A stretch of 64,000 bases of DNA from Strigamia acuminata (lineage: Eukaryota > Arthropoda > Chilopoda > Geophilomorpha > Linotaeniidae), in contig OX442314.1 in NCBI GenBank assembly GCA_949358305.1, positions 20,515,060 to 20,579,059 on the forward strand, in the 5' to 3' direction. The stretch's first letter is position 1, and every line of letters begins with the position of its first letter. Positions 62,701 to 64,000 of this stretch are shown piece after piece. The position numbers were made by a program, and so were the translations under genes. Below the pieces are notes generated by a model. It was not told the origin of the DNA and did not search any database. It saw only the letters and a program-made list of their open reading frames with translations.

Positions 62701-64000
62701 TGCCATTCTGTTGCGTGGTTCAACTTAAAAATAGTTATTACGCTAATTTGTTTTTCACGTCGAAAAGCAGAAAGGTCACGGGTAATAATGTCACTTCGTT
62801 TCTCACCAATAGCAATTTAATTTGTTAAATTTAATGGTAGGCATTGTAAAGAAAAGTAATTGAATTACTGTTTTGTTGTTGTTTTGTAGTTGCGCACGAT
62901 GCAAAGTCCTCCCCAGGGAGTTCGAATGGTCATGGAAGCAGTTTGTATACTAAAAGGGGTCAAACCAAAAACGTATCCTGGCCAGAAACCAGGTTCAAAG
63001 ATAATCGATTACTGGGATCCTGGTAAAGCTTTGCTACAAGATCCTACAAGATTTTTAGACACACTCTTCAAGTTTGATAAGGTACCCTAATCAAATTTAG
63101 TTTTAAATAGAGCCACAACACACGGGATGTGGGGGTAATTGAAATGTTGGATTTTTAGGAAAACATTTCTGATGAAACTATGAAGAAAGTTCGTCCGTAT
63201 ATTGAAGATCCTACATTTTTACCTGAACATATTGCCAAGGTAGGTCGTGTTGGGGGGAAACATAAAATCAAATATCTCTTATGAGTGTATGACTAAAAAA
63301 TGAAAAGGTTTTTTTCGTAAATGCCCAAAAAAAAAAGTTTAATTTTATTATTATTATGTTGAATTAAGTTTTATGATTGCACAATAGTAATCGTGATCTG
63401 AAAGTTGTGCAAATTGCATCACTTTACTTAAAAGAAATGTGCATTCAGAACTGCTGAAGACAAGAAGAGTGAAATCTGGTGTTTATGATTAGAGAACTCT
63501 GCCAATTGCTTAAAGAGTGCATCAAAGTTTTTGTATTAAATATTTAAGAATTCAAACTGGTTTTAATTTTGTATTTAGGTGTCGAAGGCTTGCACCTCTA
63601 TTTGTGAATGGGCAAGAGCAATGTATAAATATGCAGAAATTACAAGAATTGTAGAGCCAAAACGAGTAAGGATATTTTAGCATAAAATATGAAACTTTAG
63701 AAATAATTTAAATCATTCTCAGAACTAGAATCATCAACAATTTTTTTTAAATTTTCGTAACAGTTAGGTATTTCTTAGCAGTCAGTGCATTCGAAATAAG
63801 AAATACACCATCATGAGATGTAAAAATTACTAATATCTTTCGAATATCTTTGATTATATACTTTTTCACTAATATATTATTACATTTTTAATTTGTATTA
63901 CTTTTTTTTAGAAAGCTTTAGCCAGTACAAAAGCTGATTTAGCTGTAACTATGGAAGCTTTAGCAGAAGCTAAAGGACGTCTGGACGCGGTGGAGAATGG
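4580..64000 (+). CDS. DNAH1: Axonemal dynein heavy chain 1, 5' three-quarters (55 exons, 3' end off window)
   Basis: Heavy chain of a single-headed inner-arm dynein: an AAA+ motor that slides doublet microtubules in cilia and sperm flagella. 55 exons were placed by eye and every junction keeps phase, giving about 3,047 codons. P-loops are at about residues 1557 ([11 protein letters not shown]1), 1838 ([11 protein letters not shown]2), 2200 ([11 protein letters not shown]3) and 2547 ([12 protein letters not shown]4). DNAH1 rather than DNAH3/7/12 is chosen because the AAA1-AAA2 region follows DNAH1 almost word for word ([55 protein letters not shown]). The ATG is the first after an in-frame TGA in the same exon. 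Human DNAH1 is about 4,265 residues, so roughly 1,200 lie beyond the window. Introns range from about 50 bp to 17.6 kb; intron 33 hosts another gene. Exon groups are listed separately. Confidence 0.95.
4960..4960 (+). other. Short introns separating the first DNAH1 exons
   Basis: The first five introns are each about 53-68 bp with plain GT-AG ends. The shift to multi-kilobase introns begins at intron 6, where a retrotransposon has inserted. Confidence 0.6.
5740..6517. other. DNAH1 intron 6, left flank of the DIRS-like element
   Basis: Non-coding. Short GTTTGTTT-type simple repeats lie near 6061-6090. No exon or element boundary is recognised here. Confidence 0.5.
6518..6578 (+). repeat. Left inverted terminal repeat of the DIRS-like element
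   Basis: Matches the reverse complement of 11183-11241 with about ten differences, all in the outer half. The inner part (AACAGGAGATGGCGCTACTA and on to GTTACGTCA) is identical. Confidence 0.8.
6729..8082 (+). pseudogene. Gag-position coding region of the DIRS-like element, with internal minisatellite
   Basis: An ORF opens at the 6729 ATG ([19 protein letters not shown]) and runs 85 codons. Other frames then take over: 7034-7222, 7170-7892, and 7240-8082 (the longest, 280 codons). None of these sequences is a recognised domain. Position after the left repeat and before the recombinase suggests a gag-like gene; that is inference only. Much of the predicted protein is low-complexity, encoded by the 28-bp array. 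Changing frames without a clear junction suggest decay. Confidence 0.4.
7181..7820 (+). repeat. Minisatellite: ten 28-bp units inside a larger degenerate repeat
   Basis: The core array runs from 7333 to about 7605. Nine units start every 28 bp from 7361 to 7585 with the same sequence, and the first (7333) differs by one base (CGTCAC for CGTTAC). Each unit contains CCTGTCGTTACAGG, a 5-bp stem hairpin. Flanking copies at about 7181, 7261, 7658, 7729 and 7801 are spaced 70-80 bp and carry a unique piece (GATCCAATAGTC-type) between hairpins. Because 28 is not a multiple of three, three units make an 84-bp, 28-codon super-unit. Confidence 0.9.
8083..10285. other. Interior of the DIRS-like element, no coding sequence recognised
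   Basis: A reverse transcriptase/RNase H gene is expected here in a full element. The stretch is AT-rich with only short ORFs; one of 87 codons at 8216-8479 matches nothing known to me. AACAGGTTAATAAATA occurs twice, near 8283 and 10051, and TACCAC.GGTAA-like palindromic motifs recur near 8260, 8317 and 9803. Confidence 0.5.
10286..10770 (+). pseudogene. Tyrosine recombinase of the DIRS-like element, C-terminal half, frameshifted
   Basis: Recognisable pieces lie in order but in different frames: [14 protein letters not shown] and [16 protein letters not shown], then [13 protein letters not shown] (first catalytic Arg), then [14 protein letters not shown] (H-x-x-R) and [16 protein letters not shown] (nucleophile Tyr). 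Catalytic R, H, R and Y are all visible. At least two frameshifts interrupt it, near 10445 and between about 10530 and 10590, so this copy cannot make the enzyme. The final frame ends in TAA about 100 bp before the internal complementary region. A Crypton origin is less likely because those lack inverted repeats and an ICR. Confidence 0.8.
10870..10995 (+). repeat. Internal complementary region (ICR) of the DIRS-like element
   Basis: 10870-10903 is the exact reverse complement of 6518-6551. 10900-10995 is the exact reverse complement of about 11210-11305. The two blocks share the four bases AATG (CATT on the other strand), the circle junction. In DIRS1 the ICR templates closure of the circular DNA intermediate. 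Confidence 0.85.
11183..11305 (+). repeat. Right inverted terminal repeat with outer extension
   Basis: 11183-11241 pairs with the left repeat. 11242-11305 is an extension absent from the left end but present in the ICR, including two tandem CGCTCCGCTT units. The match to the ICR ends at ACATT. Confidence 0.8.
11500..11605 (+). repeat. Short direct duplication in intron 6
   Basis: A 25-30 bp unit containing AATCAAATACAAAGTG occurs twice about 55 bp apart, next to GGCAAAGTG and GACAAAGTG. Origin not recognised. Confidence 0.6.
11638..12130. mobile_element. PIF/Harbinger-like miniature element with TAA target duplication
   Basis: Ends GGTGCATTAAATCTTAAATC and, inverted, GATTTAAGATTGAATGCACC-like sequence. 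Both are flanked by TAA (11635-11637 and 12131-12133). A 3-bp TAA/TTA duplication with GGTGCATTCA-type ends suits PIF/Harbinger. It is 493 bp long. An ORF of 78 codons on the minus strand has no recognised similarity. Related ends occur at 42735-43221 and 45181-45292. Confidence 0.65.
12254..16770 (+). CDS. DNAH1: DNAH1 exons 7-18: tail (DHC N-terminal region 1)
   Basis: Exons 12254-12506, 12620-12780, 12836-13047, 13116-13283, 13344-13474, 13523-13618, 14758-14908, 15071-15264, 15329-15557, 15947-16149, 16217-16358, 16416-16770; about 765 residues. The first exon carries [19 protein letters not shown], a conserved tail motif. Exon 10 has [20 protein letters not shown] and [10 protein letters not shown]. 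Exon 12's donor (GTGATC at 13619) is the weakest call. It is chosen because it keeps phase and leads into [18 protein letters not shown] in exon 13. The 12254 acceptor was chosen by phase from the preceding exon; the open frame upstream of it is intron. Confidence 0.85.
13619..14757. other. DNAH1 intron 12, no gene
   Basis: Non-coding. Two TACCGGTA octamers (about 13938 and 14276) and a short GATGCATTT inverted motif near 13754-13785. No element boundaries resolved. Confidence 0.5.
15651..15774. repeat. Foldback element in DNAH1 intron 15
   Basis: Arms of 47 bp at 15651-15697 and 15728-15774 pair with about three mismatches around a 30-bp loop. It is probably a small MITE or its remnant. An exon-15 reading frame happens to stay open through much of it, but the GT at 15558 and the downstream exon phase show it is intronic. 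Confidence 0.8.
16771..17607. other. DNAH1 intron 18, no gene
   Basis: Non-coding, with one TACCGGTA at about 17048. An open frame from 17508 runs into exon 19 but cannot join exon 18 in phase, so it is not exon sequence before 17608. Confidence 0.55.
17608..22496 (+). CDS. DNAH1: DNAH1 exons 19-25: linker domain
   Basis: Exons 17608-17720, 17918-18058, 18116-18328, 21599-21763, 21824-22051, 22110-22289, 22359-22496; about 393 residues. Conserved linker motifs: [70 protein letters not shown] and [18 protein letters not shown]. The linker swings across the AAA ring to make the power stroke. The 3.3-kb intron between exons 21 and 22 holds several transposons. Confidence 0.92.
18682..18825. mobile_element. 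hAT-like miniature element, 144 bp
   Basis: Ends CAGTGTTGCATG and GTGCAACACTG are inverted. Flanking 8-mers ATTGTGGC (18674-18681) and GTTGTGGC (18826-18833) agree at seven positions. CAGTG ends plus an 8-bp duplication are the hAT pattern. Confidence 0.65.
18902..18951. repeat. Perfect 19-bp inverted repeat
   Basis: ACTAAAAGGTTTGTGCAAT at 18902-18920 pairs exactly with 18933-18951 around a 12-base loop. It is a simple stem-loop in the intron; no family is recognised. Confidence 0.85.
19675..20385. mobile_element. Tc1/mariner-type non-autonomous element, 711 bp, TA target
   Basis: Inverted ends CCGTCTTCCCTCGAATATAA and its near complement, flanked by TA (19673-19674 and 20386-20387). Subterminal AACGTCATGACGTT palindromes occur repeatedly on both sides. 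Inside is a run of AATTCGTGTCCAATTCGTTTTA-like units. At the centre is a GC-rich inverted repeat (about 19986-20095) containing GGCCACCTGGCGGCCGCCTC. No transposase gene was seen. Confidence 0.75.
19830..19982 (+). repeat. Tandem AATTCGTGTC(C)AATTCGTTTTAC array
   Basis: Units of about 23 bp alternate AATTCGTGTCC and AATTCGTTTTAC at least five times. Degenerate copies follow the central palindrome at 20100-20165. It belongs to the 711-bp element. Confidence 0.75.
20879..21106 (+). pseudogene. Helix-turn-helix transposase-like N-terminal fragment
   Basis: 75 codons: [17 protein letters not shown], then [20 protein letters not shown] and IWREVNKHY. The pattern (LT..Q, LL, L.RG....IA.K..V) resembles the HTH found at the start of some mariner-like transposases (DUF7769-type). 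Nothing catalytic follows, and a MITE begins 17 bp before its stop codon. It is a relic within DNAH1 intron 21. Confidence 0.45.
21089..21312. mobile_element. TA-flanked miniature element, 224 bp
   Basis: Inverted ends CCGTATTTTACCGAGTAAGA and TCTTAATCGGTAAAATACGG, flanked by TA (21087-21088 and 21313-21314). GGCTCTTATT is repeated inside. A related fragment (GTGGCTCTTATTT with TTACGTT) lies near 24760-24930. Confidence 0.75.
22497..24572. other. DNAH1 intron 25, no gene
   Basis: 2.1 kb without a recognised gene. Two TACCGGTA octamers 100 bp apart (about 24438 and 24538). No clear element ends seen. Confidence 0.5.
24573..29549 (+). CDS. DNAH1: DNAH1 exons 26-31: end of linker and AAA1
   Basis: Exons 24573-24736, 25591-25795, 26177-26380, 26548-26661, 29120-29269, 29356-29549; about 344 residues. 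AAA1 is the main ATPase: Walker [13 protein letters not shown] (about 1557-1568), Walker [20 protein letters not shown] (about 1607), then [19 protein letters not shown] and [12 protein letters not shown]. All catalytic motifs are intact, so this site should hydrolyse ATP. The exon ending at 26661 is followed by GCGAGT, a GC splice donor. Confidence 0.95.
24750..24930. repeat. Fragment related to the 21089-21312 element
   Basis: Shares AAGAGC, TTACGTT/AACGTAA and GTGGCTCTTATTT blocks with that element, but intact ends are lacking. Confidence 0.4.
25383..25479. mobile_element. 97-bp foldback element with poly-G centre
   Basis: Ends CCGTAAAAATT and AATTTTTACGG are inverted and flanked by TA (25381-25382 and 25480-25481). 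GACGGAC and GTGCGTC sit inside. A run of 14 G starts at 25440. It resembles small TA-target MITEs. Confidence 0.65.
26662..29119. other. DNAH1 intron 29 (GC-AG), no gene
   Basis: Opens GCGAGT and closes AACAG. It contains a 12-bp-arm hairpin at 28352-28383 (ACCTTGGACGAA and complement). There is a TA-rich run near 28985. No ORF of interest. Confidence 0.6.
28352..28383. repeat. 12-bp-arm hairpin
   Basis: ACCTTGGACGAA, then CACTAGTA, then TTCGTCCAAGGT. The arms pair exactly. No family recognised. Confidence 0.75.
29606..51302 (+). CDS. DNAH1: DNAH1 exons 32-37: AAA2
   Basis: Exons 29606-29685, 31614-31705, 49278-49429, 50655-50832, 50917-51114, 51177-51302; about 275 residues. Walker A GPTGSGKT (about 1838-1845) ends exon 33. 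The next exon is 17.6 kb away and begins [15 protein letters not shown]. Then come [36 protein letters not shown] and [23 protein letters not shown]2 binds nucleotide structurally in axonemal dyneins. The long intron hosts the receptor gene on the other strand. Confidence 0.95.
29862..30385 (-). mobile_element. Tc1-like transposon remnant, internally deleted
   Basis: The minus strand opens at 30255 with [16 protein letters not shown], an N-terminus typical of Tc1 transposase. A stop follows after about 32 codons. Shifted frames then give [14 protein letters not shown] and [15 protein letters not shown]. The DDE catalytic region is missing. Imperfect inverted ends contain TGGTCTAATA on both sides (near 29875 and 30365). 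Confidence 0.65.
30595..30649. repeat. Solo arm of the GCTGCATTCAAAAAC element family
   Basis: Matches only the right arm of the element at 39206-39565 (TACAGACAC, GGCGTTTTTGAGTTTTTGAA, TGCAGC). No left arm is found nearby. Confidence 0.55.
30808..30961. mobile_element. Foldback MITE, GCTGCATTCAAAAAC family, 154 bp
   Basis: Ends GCTGCATTCAAAAAC and GTTTTTGAATGCAGC-like, flanked by TA. The centre is the palindrome GACGTCATTCCCAT, then ATGGGAATGACGTC. Inner arms carry AAAACTCGTTTCGTGT. Same family as 39206-39565 and 45181-45292. Confidence 0.7.
31706..34137. other. DNAH1 intron 33, part before the receptor gene
   Basis: AT-rich and non-coding. It contains the Tc1-type miniature element at about 33808-34013 and a GAATAT hexamer run near 34073-34098. 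Nothing else recognised. Confidence 0.5.
33808..34013. mobile_element. Tc1-type MITE (CAGTCGTGGACAAAAA ends), first copy
   Basis: The right end TTTTTTTGTCCACGACTG is followed by TA. The left end TTTGGACAAAAAAAACTTCC is slightly decayed. Subterminal CTGCAGTTTAGCTG is inverted on both sides. Same family as 39318-39515. Confidence 0.7.
34138..34143 (-). terminator. Polyadenylation signal candidate of the receptor gene
   Basis: TTTATT on the + strand is AATAAA on the minus strand, about 21 bp past the receptor stop codon. Confidence 0.5.
34164..38072 (-). CDS. Neuropeptide GPCR, CNMamide-receptor-like (two exons), nested in DNAH1 intron 33
   Basis: Class A seven-helix receptor of 442 residues. 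Exon 1 is 38072-37109, exon 2 is 34528-34164; the 2.6-kb intron has GTATGT and TTAG ends, and the junction codon GAT is split 1+2. The N-terminus has Asn glycosylation sites (NHT, NVS). TM1 has [12 protein letters not shown] (GN motif) and TM2 [14 protein letters not shown]3 ends [13 protein letters not shown] (ERF for DRY). The third intracellular loop is long and Ser/Gln/Asn-rich with a VVVVVV run. Exon 2 gives TM6 ([12 protein letters not shown]) and TM7 ending [16 protein letters not shown] (NFILY for NPxxY). SSSYYLAAL, the cysteine pair around [10 protein letters not shown] and CGLLPDYY, and KRAKLTI recall arthropod CNMamide receptors. TRH-receptor-type relatives are the alternative. Confidence 0.8.
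34824..35110. mobile_element. hAT MITE with exact 8-bp target duplication
   Basis: Ends CAGGGGTCGGCAAG and TTGCCGACCGCTG. GCCTAGAC flanks both sides (34816-34823 and 35111-35118). The interior is A-rich (AAAACC, AAAACAGG). It lies in the intron of the receptor gene. A partial copy is at 43863-44290. Confidence 0.85.
35119..37108. other. Rest of the receptor intron, no gene
   Basis: From about 36050 to 36800 base composition is less AT-rich than the surroundings (e.g. CGGGCCCCCGCTTAAAGCCG), which may mark an unrecognised retroelement. No long ORF or clear end was found. Confidence 0.4.
38073..39200. other. Upstream region of the receptor gene, no coding sequence
   Basis: It must contain the receptor promoter and 5' UTR on the minus strand. 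No core promoter motif stands out. Confidence 0.4.
39206..39565. mobile_element. GCTGCATTCAAAAAC-family MITE carrying a nested Tc1-type MITE
   Basis: Outer ends CAGTAGCTGCATTCAAAAAC and its complement. Without the insert it would be about 160 bp, with a GACGTC...CCCATGTTATTCAACATG GG...GACGTC palindromic centre. It is interrupted at TA (39316-39317). Confidence 0.75.
39318..39515. mobile_element. Tc1-type MITE, second copy, nested, TA target
   Basis: CAGTCGTGGACAAAAAAAAC at the left and TTTTTGTTCACAACTA at the right, with TA on both sides. The uninterrupted sister site near 30910 (CATGTACACACACG) shows the empty target. 198 bp. Confidence 0.8.
39799..40562. mobile_element. Mariner-type MITE with about 270-bp inverted arms
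   Basis: Ends CAGGGTGTTCTAAAAGTCTG and complement, flanked by TA. The arms stay well matched for about 270 bp around a short unique centre (about 40085-40270). ATGACCTTGAAAATGACCTT-like repeats lie in the arms. 764 bp, no transposase. Confidence 0.85.
40563..42634. other. DNAH1 intron 33, stretch without a gene
   Basis: A 14-base poly-C run is at 40908-40921. ACAGTAGAACCTGAATAAGT near 41172 looks like a decayed pogo-type end. Nothing coding. Confidence 0.45.
42635..43309. mobile_element. pogo/Tigger-type MITE with a nested element
   Basis: Left end CAGTCGAACCTCGTTATAAC and right end CGTTATAACGAGACTCAAAT, with TA at both flanks (42633-42634 and 43310-43311). TTGTTATAACGAA is repeated inside. 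Interrupted by the 42735-43221 element; about 190 bp without it. Confidence 0.75.
42735..43221. mobile_element. PIF/Harbinger-like MITE nested in the pogo-type MITE
   Basis: Ends GGTGCGTTCAATATAAAATG and complement. Two internal copies of AAAACTTTCGGCCGCGTT-type hairpins. ATTTCCGAAATC is shared with the element at 11638-12130. Confidence 0.65.
43863..44290. repeat. Partial hAT MITE copy (CAGGGGTCGGCAAG end)
   Basis: Starts like 34824 and keeps the A-rich interior and GGTCCAAGTTTCAACCTTCC near the other end, but the terminal TTGCCGACC is not found. A TTGTAA hexamer run (about 43878-43905) and two tandem ACGTCGCTAAGAYGAC units are inside. Confidence 0.6.
45179..45294. mobile_element. Perfect foldback MITE, 53-bp arms
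   Basis: 45179-45231 is the exact reverse complement of 45242-45294 around the 10-bp loop GTGACGTCAG. Ends TAGGTGCATTCAATAAGTC. It carries AAAACTCGTTTCGTGT, shared with 30808-30961 and 39206-39565. Confidence 0.9.
45300..49277. other. DNAH1 intron 33, last part, no gene identified
   Basis: Two open frames (about 46004-46369 minus and 46702-47001 plus) show no recognised domain. A GGTCGAGGAAGAGGTAGGGG purine tract is near 46371-46430. A GC-rich stretch follows at 46490-46650. GGTTGGAGTAA-type short inverted motifs lie near 46681 and 47052. Confidence 0.4.
49430..50654. other. DNAH1 intron 34
   Basis: Non-coding. TACCGGTA at about 49789 and a tandem array at 50285-50609. Confidence 0.55.
50285..50609 (+). 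repeat. Tandem array, about 23-bp unit, roughly 14 copies
   Basis: The unit reads AATTTATCGTGAATAGATTT plus GTA. The left copies are diverged (ATGGTGAATAG); the middle and right ones are nearly identical. It ends about 45 bp before exon 35. Confidence 0.9.
51376..55385 (+). CDS. DNAH1: DNAH1 exons 38-43: AAA3
   Basis: Exons 51376-51627, 51716-51856, 52794-52954, 53483-53640, 54886-55059, 55207-55385; about 355 residues. Walker A GPTGTGKT (about 2200-2207), then [20 protein letters not shown], Walker [43 protein letters not shown] and [19 protein letters not shown]. All AAA3 motifs are intact. AAA3 is the regulatory ATP site. Confidence 0.95.
51655..51695 (+). repeat. ATTGAAA heptamer array
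   Basis: Five to six copies of a 7-bp unit just upstream of exon 39. Confidence 0.85.
51857..52793. other. DNAH1 intron 39, no gene
   Basis: A 70-codon open frame from 52540 has no recognised similarity. No element ends seen. Confidence 0.5.
52955..53482. other. DNAH1 intron 40, no gene
   Basis: Nothing recognised. Ordinary GT-AG intron. Confidence 0.5.
53748..54801. mobile_element. Mariner-type non-autonomous element, about 1.05 kb
   Basis: Left end CAGGGTGTTTCAGATGAAAT preceded by TA. The right end, AAACACCCTG, is followed by TTTTT rather than TA. AAGAACGAACCA is inverted near both ends. Inside is the ATGCATT-rich stretch at 54180-54440. No transposase recognised. Confidence 0.65.
54180..54440. 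repeat. ATGCATTTT-periodic low-complexity stretch
   Basis: AATGCATT, AATACATT and their complements recur every 15-25 bp on both strands (e.g. 54192, 54238, 54268, 54298, 54361). Many overlapping hairpins are possible. Confidence 0.6.
55430..55560. repeat. Interspersed repeat copy related to 61660-61805
   Basis: Shares GCC(A)TTTT-GAAGTTAGAT and AAGCAGTT blocks in inverted orientation with the later copy. It ends GAATGCACCTA, the PIF/Harbinger-like end. Confidence 0.5.
55601..57591 (+). CDS. DNAH1: DNAH1 exons 44-48: AAA4
   Basis: Exons 55601-55834, 55908-56104, 56939-57074, 57151-57359, 57420-57591; about 316 residues. Conserved: [37 protein letters not shown] (P-loop with Arg in place of Lys), [37 protein letters not shown] and [15 protein letters not shown]. 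The P-loop Arg is shared with human DNAH1; GNG replaces its GSG. Confidence 0.95.
56105..56938. other. DNAH1 intron 45, no gene
   Basis: Nothing recognised; AT-rich. Confidence 0.5.
58260..58830. mobile_element. Foldback element with nested GTCAGTCGTC palindrome
   Basis: Outer arms (about 58340-58480 and 58725-58830) pair imperfectly and contain AATCGCGAA, AACAAATCGC, ATCAAAATTCAGC and poly-A/T. The centre (about 58480-58725) is a second inverted repeat bounded by ACCGAAATTGG and GGACTAATCGATAGCTGTCA, full of GTCGTC/GACGAC motifs. Confidence 0.65.
58845..58940. repeat. Hairpin element, about 27-bp arms
   Basis: GTAATTGTCGGGATAATTAG GTCAGCA pairs with TGCTGACCTAATCCCGACAA TTAC with a 3-base bulge. 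The loop holds CTTATCTGATAAG. CAAGCGC occurs on both sides. Confidence 0.75.
59442..60439. mobile_element. DNA element with GAGGCGCATGATATATC ends, about 1 kb
   Basis: The terminal 17 bp are exact inverted repeats. Subterminal TCGCGAATCGCAAAAGCG-like, CTGGCGC and GGGAGTTTGCG blocks are also inverted. The right subterminal part (CAATTGCGATTACTTTTTTC) matches the arms of 58260-58830, so the two are related. No transposase or clear target duplication. Confidence 0.65.
60839..64000 (+). CDS. DNAH1: DNAH1 exons 49-55: stalk and microtubule-binding domain
   Basis: Exons 60839-61030, 61086-61205, 61294-61470, 62890-63081, 63159-63239, 63579-63665, 63912-64000 (cut by window). [19 protein letters not shown] leads into coiled-coil 1 ([39 protein letters not shown]). 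The microtubule-binding domain follows: [40 protein letters not shown] and [19 protein letters not shown]. Coiled-coil 2 starts at [23 protein letters not shown]5 and AAA6 lie beyond the right edge. Confidence 0.95.
61471..62889. other. DNAH1 intron 51, no gene
   Basis: Contains an interspersed repeat copy at 61660-61805 with AAAATGGCGGCCGATTCAG. Otherwise nothing recognised. Confidence 0.5.
61660..61805. repeat. Interspersed repeat copy related to 55430-55560
   Basis: ATCTAACTTCTAAAATGGCG GCC corresponds, inverted, to GGCGCCATTTTTGAAGTTAG AT in the other copy. It ends AGTGCGCCTAG. Confidence 0.5.

Noticed and set aside
4580-64000. Assignment to DNAH3, DNAH7 or DNAH12
   Set aside because: AAA1-AAA2 and stalk motifs follow DNAH1 specifically, for example [17 protein letters not shown] and [17 protein letters not shown].

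Overview
This window is eukaryotic nuclear DNA: AT-rich, intron-dense, almost entirely GT-AG spliced, and packed with small transposable elements. An arthropod is the best guess. The evidence is a CNMamide-receptor-like neuropeptide GPCR, an axonemal dynein, and an abundance of Tc1/mariner, hAT and PIF/Harbinger-type miniature elements plus a DIRS-type element. The species cannot be named from the sequence alone.

Left edge (1-4579): the 3' part of a KRI1 ribosome-biogenesis gene (+) converges tail-to-tail with a complete seven-exon SKP2-like F-box/LRR gene (-), with only 64 bp between the stop codons. About 1.4 kb of non-coding DNA then separates SKP2 from a divergent (+) dynein gene. It contains a candidate RFX X-box about 200 bp before the dynein start codon.

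From 4580 to the right edge one gene occupies everything: an orthologue of the axonemal inner-arm dynein heavy chain DNAH1. I could place 55 exons whose reading phases all agree, giving about 3,047 codons. They cover the N-terminal tail, linker, AAA1-AAA4, the stalk coiled coil and the microtubule-binding domain. The gene runs off the right end, so AAA5, AAA6 and the C-terminal region lie outside. One intron appears to use a GC donor.

The introns hold most of the window. Intron 6 (6.5 kb) carries a 4.8-kb DIRS-like tyrosine-recombinase retrotransposon. It has inverted terminal repeats, an internal complementary region, a broken recombinase ORF and a 28-bp minisatellite that is open in all three forward frames. 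Intron 33 (17.6 kb) hosts a complete two-exon neuropeptide receptor gene on the opposite strand. It also holds several miniature transposons, some nested inside each other with readable target-site duplications. Other introns carry hAT, mariner, Tc1, pogo and PIF/Harbinger-like elements, a tRNA-derived SINE split by a TA-flanked element, foldback hairpins, and short tandem arrays.

The host genes do not form one pathway: KRI1 acts in the nucleolus, SKP2 in SCF ubiquitin ligase, DNAH1 in cilia and flagella, and the receptor in peptide signalling. Their arrangement (convergent, divergent, nested) is the main genomic point.
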